NCBI RefSeq assembly: GCF_020179425.1
Contig: NZ_JAILYM010000006.1
Span: 248,001 to 312,000, forward strand
Source: Novosphingobium percolationis
GTDB taxonomy: Bacteria > Pseudomonadota > Alphaproteobacteria > Sphingomonadales > Sphingomonadaceae
Length of the DNA: 64,000 nucleotides
Direction of reading: 5' to 3'
The position numbers and the translations under genes are program-made. Under the pieces are notes generated by a model. It did no database searches, was not told the DNA's origin, and saw nothing but the letters and a program-made list of their open reading frames with translations. This document shows positions 43,459 to 52,098 of this stretch, in pieces. Position 1 is the first letter of the stretch. The number at the start of each line of letters is the position of its first letter.

Positions 43459-44504
43459 AAAAAAGGGGGGGACGCGTTATGGTGCCTGCACTAGCGCAAA
43501 GCAGGTGGGACGGAAGCGGGATGCCGCTGGCCAATTTTGCCCGGCTCGTGTCGAGAGACATCGATCAGGTTCACTCCCACATGAGCCAGATGTTCTGCCC
43601 CCACGACCTGCGGCTCGAAGGTGGGCGGCCCCCGATCGATTTCAGGCATCACCACGCATCGCTGCGTTCCGTGACATTCAACGCGACCGATTACGGCAAC
43701 CCCTATGGCCGGATCGTGGTCGACATTCCGCCGATGGAGGATCTCTACCTGGTCCAGTTCTCGCTCGTCGGTGCGGTCAGGATCACCCAGAACAACCGCT
43801 CGTTCGATCTGGCACCGGGCCAGATGTGCGTGCTCAATCCGGGCGAACGGGTGCAGCAGGTGTTCGGGGAAGGCTACAAGCATTTCACCGTCAAGATGTC
43901 GCAGTCCGGCCTTGAAGCCGCACTTTCGCAGGAGCTGGGCGCAAAAGCGAGCGACCTGCGCTTTTGCAGCACCCCAGTGCCTCTTGCGGGCGCTGCTGTC
44001 AGTTTTGCTCAGCTTATTCGGACGATCTGCGACGATCTCGACGAGGGTTCCTCGGCCTTCAGCCACACCCGGGCTGTGGGAGCGGTCGAGCAGGCGTTGC
44101 AGCGACTATTGCTGGCAGCGGTGCCGCACAATCATTCCGAACTCTTCAATACGCCGGCAGCGGCACCGGCGCCCTATTATGTCCGCCGCGTCGAGGAGTT
44201 CATCCGCCACCACGCGGCCGATCCGATCTCGCTGGATGAGATGATTGCTGTCTCGGGTGTTTCGGCGCGTTCGCTGCACACCGGCTTTCGCCGGTTTCGC
44301 GGCACCACGCCGATGGCCTATCTCAAGAACTGCCGCCTGTCGCTCGCCCAGCGACAACTGCAGGCGGGCGCCGAAAGCGGCCTGACCGTGACCGAGGTGG
44401 CGCTGGCCTGTGGGTTCACCCACCTTTCCAAGTTCGCGCGTGATTACACTGATCGCTTTGGCGAACGGCCTTCGGCAACGCTTAAGCGCATGGGACACCA
44501 CTGA
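43455..44504 (+). CDS. AraC-family regulator (copy 1)
   Basis: A 349-residue regulator with an N-terminal AraC_binding_2-type sensor domain (CPHDLRLEGG, then NPGERVQQVF) and a C-terminal pair of helix-turn-helices (DEMIAVSGVSARSLHTGFRR, FRGTTPMAYLKNCRL, and VTEVALACGFTHLSKFARDY). This architecture matches regulators of anthranilate or benzoate-type dioxygenases. It is related along its length to the protein at 52099. Translation is coupled to the racemase-like gene; an internal ATG at 43479 is a possible start. Confidence 0.9.
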   Translation: MKKRGGRVMVPALAQSRWDGSGMPLANFARLVSRDIDQVHSHMSQMFCPHDLRLEGGRPPIDFRHHHASLRSVTFNATDYGNPYGRIVVDIPPMEDLYLVQFSLVGAVRITQNNRSFDLAPGQMCVLNPGERVQQVFGEGYKHFTVKMSQSGLEAALSQELGAKASDLRFCSTPVPLAGAAVSFAQLIRTICDDLDEGSSAFSHTRAVGAVEQALQRLLLAAVPHNHSELFNTPAAAPAPYYVRRVEEFIRHHAADPISLDEMIAVSGVSARSLHTGFRRFRGTTPMAYLKNCRLSLAQRQLQAGAESGLTVTEVALACGFTHLSKFARDYTDRFGERPSATLKRMGHH

Positions 44505-44567
44505 AGCCAGAACCCTTGCTGCGCGGGCAGCGCCGTGCAGGAAGAGGCTGGGTCACTGATGCGAAAA

Positions 44568-44606
44568 GACGCGGGCAGCTTTGTTGCTGCCCGTGTCCTT
44601 CTTTTT
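44568..44606 (+). terminator. Rho-independent terminator after the AraC gene
   Basis: A 12-bp stem with one G-T pair (44568-44579 with 44586-44597) is followed by CTTCTTTTT. It separates the AraC gene from the convergent receptor gene. Confidence 0.8.
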
Positions 44607-44630
44607 GCCATCGGTTTTTGATCGGCCGGA

Positions 44631-47030
44631 TCAGAACGACCACTTGATGCCTGCAGACCACTCGCGGGGCCGGGCGTAGAGATGCTCGTAGAGCCCGAAC
44701 GAGGAGCCATAAACGCCGGTCTGCAGATAGCGCTTGTCGGTCAGGTTGGTGATCGCGGCGAAGACCGAGATGGTCTTGCCGGGAAATTCATAGGTGAGGT
44801 TGGCGTTGAACAGGCTGTAGGCCGGCTGGAACAGTTCGGGTGAATTGAGCGCATCCATGAAGGCGCCCGAACGGTAGGACCAGTCCCCCCGCGCGGTCAG
44901 TTCGCCACCATTGGCGAATGCGATGCTCTTGGACACGGCGGCGCTGATGGTCCACTTCGAGACGCGCTCGAAGCTGGACGCCAGTGTGATCTCCGTCGCG
45001 GCCGGATCGACCTTGGTGAATTTCGGGTCGAGATAGCCGAGGCTCCCTTCGAGGAACCACCCGCTGCCCGCCGAAAGCCTTGTTTCGACTTCAAGGCCGC
45101 GGATCTCGGCAGAGGCGGCATTCTTTGTGACAGGGGCAATGCCGGTGAAGACCTGCACCTGCAGATCGTCGTACTTCGTCAGGAACGCTGCGGCGTTGAA
45201 CGTCAGGTGGTTATCCAGTAGCTTGGACTTGAAACCGATCTCGAAGGCTTCGGCCCGTTCGGGCGAGAAGGTCGGAACGCTGTCCCGGGCAGGGAACACG
45301 CGCTGGACGAAGCCACCGCTCTTGAACCCCTTCGAATAGGTCGCATAGAGCAGCGCGCTGCCCGTGACCTTCCACGAGATCGTTGCCGTGGGTGTCGTGG
45401 CATTCTCGTTGAGATGGACGCGCACAAACGGGAGGATGCGGGCCTGGGGCGTATTGGGGCTGGCCGCAATCAGGGCGCCACCTGTCTTGTCGACCAGGAT
45501 CTCCTGGTCGGGCAGGAAAGATTTGCGATCATCCGTGTATCGCAGGCCGACCGTGAGATCGACCGCCTCGATGGGCGACCAGGTTGCCTGGCCAAAGGCT
45601 GCATAACTCTCGGTGTCGAACCGTCCGCCTGACCGGAAGGTCACCGGCGTGAAGTCGAGCGTGTTGATGTTATTGCCCTTTTCCTTGAAATAATAAAGGC
45701 CGAGGACATACTTGAGGCGGTCATCTGCGGTTTTGCCGAGCAGCTGGAATTCCTGACTGAACTGGCTTTGGGTAAGGATGTCGGCCAGTTGCAGGATCGT
45801 GAAAGGCGAATGATCCCCGTCGCGGGCGTAGTTGCCATGCACTTCGCGGTAGGCAGTAATCGACTTCAACTGGATGGGGCCGAGATCCCAGTCTGCCCCC
45901 AGTTGCGCGCCCCAGAGGTCGTTGCGCGAATATTGCGGGCCGGTCCCTGCTGTGGCGTGGGAGCCGACGAGGAAACGATCGCTGAAGCACGCAGCCCCGC
46001 TGCCCTGCGGCGAATAGGGGGTGAATCCCAGGCATGGTTGGCCGCCGAGCAGCGTTGCAAAATAATTGTGCAGCAGGGCGAAGTTGTCCGTCGGCGCATC
46101 GAACGGCGGGTTGACGACGTAGGATCCCTCAACCGGGGTGCTGCCGGGAGGCAGCATCGGTAGATTTTGCGGGTTGAAAATCTTCGACTGGTAATTGACC
46201 TTGTGGAGGACAAAGGCCGGTCCGTTGGTGCGATCGCGAGTACCTTCGACGGCAAAGTTCAGTTCGAGGGCATCGCCGGCCTGCCAACGCAGATCGAGCC
46301 TTCCGGTCAGCGTGCCGGTATCGCCCAGATCCCGCCCATCGACCAGATGGCGCACGTAGCCATCGCGGTTGAAAGTGGCGATCGATACCTTGGAATAGAG
46401 CCCTTCTGCCAGGGGCGCGTTGATCACCGCCTTGGCATCCATCCGGCTGTACCGCCCGGTAATGGCCTGCAGGCTTCCCGAGAAGGTGTCGGTGGGCTTG
46501 CGGGTCGTCACGCTGATGGCGCCACCGATGGTGTTACGCCCAAACAGGGTGCCCTGCGGTCCGCGGAGCACTTCGACCCGCTCGACATCGACGAGGTCAA
46601 GCAGCGCGCCGACCGAGCGGGCGACGTAGACACCGTCGACATAGACACCGACGCCAGGCTCGGTGGTTGGCAGGAACTCCTTCTGGCCGATCCCGCGAAT
46701 GTAAATGGCGGCCGAAGATCCGGCACCCCCGAAACTGGGGTTGTTTTGGAACGTCATGTTCGGCGTGAAGGTCGCAATGCCGTCGATCTTCTGCACGCCG
46801 CGCGCTTCGATGGACTTGCCCGAAAACGCCGAAATGGCAAGTGGCACCGATTGCGCGCTTTCCTCGCGCTTGCGGGCCGTGACGACGATGTCGCTGCCAA
46901 GCAGATCGGCACGGCTTTCTGTCTGATCGGAACCTGTGGACTGCGCTTGCGCGAGCCCCGGTGATATGCATGCGGCGCTGACAGCTGCACAGAAACCGGC
47001 GATGCGCAGTCGCGCTTTTGAAAACACCAT
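44631..47030 (-). CDS. TonB-dependent outer-membrane receptor (copy 1)
   Basis: A 799-residue receptor. A signal peptide covers about residues 1-30 (ending GLAQAQ). A TonB-box/plug region follows (DIVVTARKREESAQS, VEVLRGPQGTLFGRNTIGGA), then a 22-strand barrel ending in a terminal Phe (PREWSAGIKWSF). The ATG at 47030 sits after GGGGGAA and puts the signal peptide first. It is divergent from a second receptor across 354 bases. The sphingomonad-type layout and location point to energy-dependent uptake of an aromatic or conjugated substrate for the Rieske modules. Confidence 0.93.
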   Translation of the reverse strand: MVFSKARLRIAGFCAAVSAACISPGLAQAQSTGSDQTESRADLLGSDIVVTARKREESAQSVPLAISAFSGKSIEARGVQKIDGIATFTPNMTFQNNPSFGGAGSSAAIYIRGIGQKEFLPTTEPGVGVYVDGVYVARSVGALLDLVDVERVEVLRGPQGTLFGRNTIGGAISVTTRKPTDTFSGSLQAITGRYSRMDAKAVINAPLAEGLYSKVSIATFNRDGYVRHLVDGRDLGDTGTLTGRLDLRWQAGDALELNFAVEGTRDRTNGPAFVLHKVNYQSKIFNPQNLPMLPPGSTPVEGSYVVNPPFDAPTDNFALLHNYFATLLGGQPCLGFTPYSPQGSGAACFSDRFLVGSHATAGTGPQYSRNDLWGAQLGADWDLGPIQLKSITAYREVHGNYARDGDHSPFTILQLADILTQSQFSQEFQLLGKTADDRLKYVLGLYYFKEKGNNINTLDFTPVTFRSGGRFDTESYAAFGQATWSPIEAVDLTVGLRYTDDRKSFLPDQEILVDKTGGALIAASPNTPQARILPFVRVHLNENATTPTATISWKVTGSALLYATYSKGFKSGGFVQRVFPARDSVPTFSPERAEAFEIGFKSKLLDNHLTFNAAAFLTKYDDLQVQVFTGIAPVTKNAASAEIRGLEVETRLSAGSGWFLEGSLGYLDPKFTKVDPAATEITLASSFERVSKWTISAAVSKSIAFANGGELTARGDWSYRSGAFMDALNSPELFQPAYSLFNANLTYEFPGKTISVFAAITNLTDKRYLQTGVYGSSFGLYEHLYARPREWSAGIKWSF

Positions 47031-47384
47031 ACATTCCCCCCTGCATTTTGACCGGCGTACCGGCCTGCGGTTGATTTGCATTAGTGTCATCGCCCTCGGT
47101 CGCCGGATCCTATTCGCTGAGCGCAGGCAATGTGCACACCCTGCGCAAATCGCCGCAGGGAGGAGGGCGTGCCTGCGTGGTCGGCGCGCGCCCTTTCCGG
47201 TTTGTGACCGCTTCATGGCGCTGACGTGTCCTAGGCGGCGTTCAGAGGCTAGCCTGCGCGCACCCGCTCAATGCATCACGATGTCCACAATCGGGCCACG
47301 CGTCCGGCGATGCAAAGGCGGCAACACGCCAGCGCTCGCCGCGATCCGTCTCACCGAACAATCATGAATGACGGGGAGTTCTAC
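47031..47384. other. Divergent promoter region between two TonB-dependent receptors
   Basis: These 354 bases contain the regulatory region for both receptor genes. I see short inverted repeats but no convincing operator, riboswitch or extra gene. Confidence 0.4.
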
Positions 47385-49799
47385 ATGAAGAATGAATTTG
47401 GCTCAGGGGGAATGCCATCGGTACACGCGGCAGCGGCCCGGATGCTGCGCACGGCGCTGTTGCTTGGTGCCTCCTTTGGAGCGCTTGCCGGCACGGCGAG
47501 CGCACAGACGGCGGTTGCGCCCGAGCAGGCCGAGGCCGCAGCGCATGTCGGCGTCGAGGAGATCACCGTCACCGCACGTCGCCGCGCGGAATCGCTTCAG
47601 GACACGCCGATCGCGATTTCGGCCGTGACCGGCGAGGGCCTGCAGGAGCGCGGCATCGACAACGTCACGCAGATCGGTGATTTCACGCCCAACGTGAAGT
47701 TCAACAGTTCTGTGCCGGTTTCGGCCAGCAACGCCACGGCCGCCATCTTCATTCGCGGCATCGGCCAGAACGATTACCAGCTGTCGGCTGATCCGGGTGT
47801 CGGCCTCTACCTCGATGGCGTCTACATCTCGCGCGGGGTCGGCAACGTCCTTGACGTGCTCAACATCGAGCGCATCGAAGTGCTGCGCGGTCCGCAGGGC
47901 ACCCTGTTCGGGCGCAACACCATCGGTGGCGCAGTTAGCGTCGTCACCAAGAAGCCCGGCCGGGAACTCGCCGGGAGCGTCGAAGTGACCACCGGCAGCT
48001 TCGACCGCGTCCAGGTGAAGGGCAATATTGACATCCCACTGGCCGAAGGCGTCTATTCCAGCTTTGCCGGTTTCGTTCACAAGCGCGACGGCTATGTGAA
48101 AGGCGTGATCGCCGGCGCGCCGGACCTTGGCGATACCGACAATCTCGCCGGCCGTTTTGCGCTGCGTCTTGAGCCCAGCAGCGACTTCACCGTCGACCTT
48201 GCCGTCGATGGCTCGCGCACCCGCGAAAACTCGGCACCGAACGTCGCGATCGCGATCAATGAAAATGCTCCGGCCGCACAGTACTGGAACGCGGCCTACT
48301 CCGGCTCGCCTTCGGTCTGCCTCAATACGGCTGATCCTTCGCGCCTCACCAATCAGGCCTGCTTCAACAGCCAGTGGGCGCTTGCGCCCTACCGCCATGG
48401 CGGGACTTTCACGACCATCTCGAACGTCTTCAACACGTTCAATCCCCGGCACTACCAGTCGGCATCCGACGTCAACATCTGGGGCGTTTCGGGCACCGCC
48501 GAATGGAAGGTCGCCCCGAACGTGTCGCTCAAGTCGATCACCGCCTACCGCAAGGTGACCGGCTTCTGGACGCGCGATTCCGATCACAGCCCTGCCTCCA
48601 TCGTCCAGACCAACAGCGACTGGAAGCAGGACCAGTTCTCGCAGGAGTTCCAGGTCCTCGGCGACCTCATGAACAAGAAGCTCAACTGGGTTGTCGGCGG
48701 CTATTATTCGAAGGAGAACGGCAATCACCGCGATCTGGTCAACATCGTCGATGCCGTCTTCCTGAGCGGTGCGGCGCTGAAGGGCGAAAGCCTCGCCTTC
48801 TTTGGTCAGGCGACCTACGAAATCGTCCCCGACCTCAACCTGACCGGCGGTATCCGCTGGACGCAGGACGAGAAGACCTTCAGCAACCAGAACCAGTATG
48901 TCGTCGCCGCAGGCTTCCTGACCGGCGCCCCGCTCAATCCGGACGGATCTGGCCTCAAGGATGGCGATCCGTTGATGGGGCCGCTGGGGAACACCTCGAC
49001 GATCAAGGACCGGGCATGGACGCCGATGGCGAGCCTTTCCTATCGGTTCAGCCCCGAGCTTCTCACCTACCTGTCCTATTCGAAGGGCTTCAAGGGCGGC
49101 GGCTTCACCCAGCGCGTCTTCCCGCCGTTTGCCTTCATCCCCTCGTTCCGCCCGGAAACGAGCGAGACCTACGAATTCGGCTTCAAGAGCGACCTGCTCG
49201 ACCGGCGCCTGCGCCTCAACGGGGCGGTGTTCTGGAACAATTACAAGAACCTCCAGATCACGGTCAACGATCCGAAGCTGGGCTTTGCGCCGATCATCCA
49301 GAATGCCGCCGAAGCGCGCATCCGAGGCTTCGAACTCGAACTCCAGGCGCGTCCGATCGATGGCCTGCGGATCGAAGGTGGCCTCGGTTACCTTGATGCC
49401 AAGTATCGCAAGGTCGACATCCGGGCGCTCAACGCGGGCGTGACGACCAACACGAAGCTGCAGAATGCGCCGAAGTGGACGATCAGCGCTGCGGTTTCGT
49501 ACAAGATCGAGGCTGGCGATCTGGGCAGTTTCCAGCCGCGCGTGGACTGGTCCTATCGTTCGCGCGTCTACAACGATGCGGTCAACACCCCGCTGCTCGT
49601 CCAGGATGGCTATCACCTGGTCAACGCGTCGGTGGCCTACAACGATCCCACCGAGAAGTGGAGCGTCACCCTGGGCGTGAAGAACCTTACCAAGGAACTC
49701 TATCTCAGCTCGGGCTATGCGGACTCCTTCGGGGGCATCACCGAGGGCGTCTTCGGTCGCCCGCGCGAATGGTATCTCAGCGCCAAGGTCGCGTTCTGA
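47385..49799 (+). CDS. TonB-dependent outer-membrane receptor (copy 2)
   Basis: An 804-residue receptor of the same family as copy 1. A signal peptide ends near residue 37 (GALAGTASAQ). Plug motifs are EEITVTARRRAESLQD and IERIEVLRGPQGTLFGRNTI, and the barrel ends in PREWYLSAKVAF with terminal Phe. The ATG at 47385 has GGGGAG upstream; an ATG at 47364 is possible. It is followed by an NTF2-fold gene and Rieske module 3, probably in one transcript, which ties uptake to oxygenation. Confidence 0.93.
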   Translation: MKNEFGSGGMPSVHAAAARMLRTALLLGASFGALAGTASAQTAVAPEQAEAAAHVGVEEITVTARRRAESLQDTPIAISAVTGEGLQERGIDNVTQIGDFTPNVKFNSSVPVSASNATAAIFIRGIGQNDYQLSADPGVGLYLDGVYISRGVGNVLDVLNIERIEVLRGPQGTLFGRNTIGGAVSVVTKKPGRELAGSVEVTTGSFDRVQVKGNIDIPLAEGVYSSFAGFVHKRDGYVKGVIAGAPDLGDTDNLAGRFALRLEPSSDFTVDLAVDGSRTRENSAPNVAIAINENAPAAQYWNAAYSGSPSVCLNTADPSRLTNQACFNSQWALAPYRHGGTFTTISNVFNTFNPRHYQSASDVNIWGVSGTAEWKVAPNVSLKSITAYRKVTGFWTRDSDHSPASIVQTNSDWKQDQFSQEFQVLGDLMNKKLNWVVGGYYSKENGNHRDLVNIVDAVFLSGAALKGESLAFFGQATYEIVPDLNLTGGIRWTQDEKTFSNQNQYVVAAGFLTGAPLNPDGSGLKDGDPLMGPLGNTSTIKDRAWTPMASLSYRFSPELLTYLSYSKGFKGGGFTQRVFPPFAFIPSFRPETSETYEFGFKSDLLDRRLRLNGAVFWNNYKNLQITVNDPKLGFAPIIQNAAEARIRGFELELQARPIDGLRIEGGLGYLDAKYRKVDIRALNAGVTTNTKLQNAPKWTISAAVSYKIEAGDLGSFQPRVDWSYRSRVYNDAVNTPLLVQDGYHLVNASVAYNDPTEKWSVTLGVKNLTKELYLSSGYADSFGGITEGVFGRPREWYLSAKVAF

Positions 49800-49857
49800 G
49801 GTCGAATGAGGGTGGCAGTCTTCGGGCCGCCGCCCTCCAGCCGGGCAGGAGAGCGGC

Positions 49858-50340
49858 ATGGACGATAATAGCTTCGAAAAGCGCCTGCGCGGGCTTGAGG
49901 CCTTGCGGGCCATCGATGACCTGATTGCGGATCTCGGCCGCGCCTTTGATGCGGGGCCTTCTGCCGAAGCGTTGCTACCGCTGTTTACTTCAGATGCCCG
50001 TTTCGTGATCGACCGTTACGACACGTTCGATGGCAGCGCGGCGATTGCCGAGGGCGTTGCGGGGAATGCGGACAGCGGCTTTTGCTGGACGCTGCATTTT
50101 CTCGTTTCCCCGAAGGTCGCGCTTTCCGATGACGGTCATCGCGGCGACGTCGATTTCTATCTCTGGGAAGTGGCAACGTCTGCCAGCGGACGCGCTTACT
50201 GGATCGGCGGCCGCTATCTTGCTCAGGTCCGCCTTGATGGCGGGCGTTGGCGATTTTCCCGTCTCGAACTGCAGGCGGACCTAATTTCGCATTACCCGGA
50301 GGGCTGGAAGGACAAGCCAGCCGAACTTGCGCAGGCCTGA
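49858..50340 (+). CDS. NTF2-fold (SnoaL-like) protein, probable oxygenase beta-type subunit (module 3)
   Basis: A 160-residue SnoaL/NTF2-fold protein: EKRLRGLEALRAIDDLIADL, FTSDARFVIDRYDTF and strand-rich residues 80-145 with DFYLWEVATSASGR. It parallels the protein at 38840 in length and motif order and precedes the module 3 alpha subunit. It is most simply the beta-type subunit of that oxygenase, though a separate catalytic role is possible. AGGAGAG precedes the ATG. Confidence 0.75.
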   Translation: MDDNSFEKRLRGLEALRAIDDLIADLGRAFDAGPSAEALLPLFTSDARFVIDRYDTFDGSAAIAEGVAGNADSGFCWTLHFLVSPKVALSDDGHRGDVDFYLWEVATSASGRAYWIGGRYLAQVRLDGGRWRFSRLELQADLISHYPEGWKDKPAELAQA

Positions 50341-50409
50341 CCTGCGCCTGTCCTGAACGCCGACGGCCATGCCTTTGTTGGCCCAATTCCATGATCTGGG
50401 AGACTGACC

Positions 50410-51675
50410 ATGAACGATTTAGCCGGTGCGGCCCTGCGTCCGGGCGCCGAAGCCTTCACCCACCTTGGACGATCGATCGAGGACATCAGGTCAGAGCTTG
50501 GCGTGGGGGCCGTCTCCATCGATACCATTCGCGATCCCGCTGTCTATGAACTGGAGCGCGAAAAGGTGTTCCGCAAGACCTGGCTCAAGGTCGCGACCGA
50601 ATGGGAGATCCCCGAAAAGGGGGACTACAAGGTCAAGGAGATGCCCGTCGTCGACACCTCGCTGCTGATCGTGCGCGGCAAGGACGGCAAGGTTCGCGCC
50701 TTCCACAATGTCTGTACGCACCGCGGCAACAAGGTGGTGCCGACCCAGGACTTCGAGACGTTTGGAAAGGCGCGCGCCAACGTGCTCTCCTGCCGCTTCC
50801 ACGGCTGGGTATTCAACACCGATGGCCCGCTGCGCGCAGTTCCGCTCGAAGGCGGCTTCGGATCGCTCGACAAGGCCTGCCTCGGACTCAAGGAGGTCGC
50901 CTGCGACATCTGGGAGGGGTTCATCTTCGTCAATTTCGCGGATCGGCCGGAGCAGACCCTCGCGGAATATCTCGGTGATTTCGGCAAGCTTTTCGGCGGC
51001 TTCCCCTACAGCGAGGCGACCACCGCATTCCGGTACTCCACCGTGCTCGACTGCAACTGGAAGGTCGCGCTCTATGCCTTCTCCGAAGGCTACCACGTGC
51101 CCACGATCCACGCCGGCTCGTTGCCCGGCTTTACCGGGATCGAGCACGCCGACTTCAAGCTCGTCGGCCCCCATGCCTCCTCGACCATCTACGGTGGCGG
51201 CATGGAGGCGGCAGCATCGACCGCCCAGTTCGCCTCCGTGCTCCACGCCGATGCCGAGCATGGGCCGCGACCGGAACTCGTGCCGCCGGGGATCAATCCG
51301 CGGGGACGCAGCGATTTCCAGTTCGAATTGCCCAACATCTTCCCGAACTTCCTGATCCATCTTGCGGCGGGCTGCGGCTATCCCGGCATGGCCTATTTTA
51401 CGCACCAGTTCTGGCCGCTCGATCACGGACGGACGCTGTGGGAAGGCATCAACTATTTCCGTCCGGCCCGAAACGCGGCGGAGCGGGTCGCGCAGATTCA
51501 CGTCAATGCCCTGCACAGAAATGCCTGGCTCGAAGACACCGGCACGATGGAGGACACCTTCGTCGGGATCCGCTCGGGCGCCATCGACGCCATGCACCTG
51601 ATGGACCAGGAATTCATGATCCGTCACGCCGCGAGCACACTGGACCGTTACCTGACCAAGGGAGAGGAACAATGA
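50410..51675 (+). CDS. Rieske oxygenase alpha subunit (module 3)
   Basis: A 421-residue terminal oxygenase subunit. The Rieske site is C102/H104 (CTHRG) and C128/H131 (CRFHGW), and the iron site lies in YAFSEGYHVPTIH. It is more similar to module 1 than to module 2 across the catalytic domain (shared CNWKVA, YHVxTIHAGS, QFWP segments). Its stop overlaps the start of small protein copy C (ATGA). The substrate is unknown. Confidence 0.93.
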   Translation: MNDLAGAALRPGAEAFTHLGRSIEDIRSELGVGAVSIDTIRDPAVYELEREKVFRKTWLKVATEWEIPEKGDYKVKEMPVVDTSLLIVRGKDGKVRAFHNVCTHRGNKVVPTQDFETFGKARANVLSCRFHGWVFNTDGPLRAVPLEGGFGSLDKACLGLKEVACDIWEGFIFVNFADRPEQTLAEYLGDFGKLFGGFPYSEATTAFRYSTVLDCNWKVALYAFSEGYHVPTIHAGSLPGFTGIEHADFKLVGPHASSTIYGGGMEAAASTAQFASVLHADAEHGPRPELVPPGINPRGRSDFQFELPNIFPNFLIHLAAGCGYPGMAYFTHQFWPLDHGRTLWEGINYFRPARNAAERVAQIHVNALHRNAWLEDTGTMEDTFVGIRSGAIDAMHLMDQEFMIRHAASTLDRYLTKGEEQ

Positions 51676-52040
51676 GCGTGCAGACCGATACCCTTCCAGC
51701 CGGCTTCGAGGATCTCGTCCCACTGCTCGCGCACTGGGCGCGCCAAACCGAGAACCTGCGCAGTGACATCCGCTGGAAAGCAAGTGCCGAGGATTTCAAG
51801 GCGCTTTACGAGGCCGTGCTGCCCCGGCTCCCCGATATCCTTGGCGCCCTCGAAGCCTGCCCGCTGGAGGGGATGAGTGCGGCAGAGGAGAACCTGTTCA
51901 ACCTTGCCGCCGCATTTGCCGAGGCCGCACCCCATCACGAACTCTATGGCGGAAGCGCCGACGTGCCTTTCAGCTTCGCCGCGCACCGGTTCCGCCCGGG
52001 CCATGGCGACCTGCCTTCGAACGCGCGCATATTGCGTTGA
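51672..52040 (+). CDS. Rieske-oxygenase-associated small protein, copy C
   Basis: A 122-residue member of the family seen at 38457 and 42037: LPAGFEDL, FKALYEAVLPRL, FNLAAAFAEAAPHHELY and FAAHRFRPGHG. Its ATG overlaps the end of the module 3 alpha subunit, so the two are made together. No known domain. Confidence 0.8.
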   Translation: MSVQTDTLPAGFEDLVPLLAHWARQTENLRSDIRWKASAEDFKALYEAVLPRLPDILGALEACPLEGMSAAEENLFNLAAAFAEAAPHHELYGGSADVPFSFAAHRFRPGHGDLPSNARILR

Positions 52041-52053
52041 GGCCACGGCAATG

Positions 52054-52084
52054 GCCGGGGCAGGGGAGAACCCTCTGTCCCGGC
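52054..52084. terminator. Hairpin between convergent module 3 and AraC genes
   Basis: A 13-bp GC-rich stem with two G-T pairs (52054-52066 with 52072-52084) lies between the two stop codons. It lacks a T tract, so it may be an attenuating structure and not a classical terminator. Confidence 0.4.
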
Positions 52085-52098
52085 ATTGCGCAAAGCGC

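Noticed and set aside
47403..49913. 836-codon open frame antisense to the second TonB-dependent receptor
   Set aside because: The plus-strand receptor has a signal peptide, plug motifs and terminal Phe; the antisense product shows no motif and results from GC-rich codon bias.
50410..51675. Calling this alpha subunit a specific named dioxygenase (salicylate, anthranilate or similar)
   Set aside because: Rieske and iron-site motifs identify only the superfamily; substrate pocket residues cannot be compared reliably by eye.
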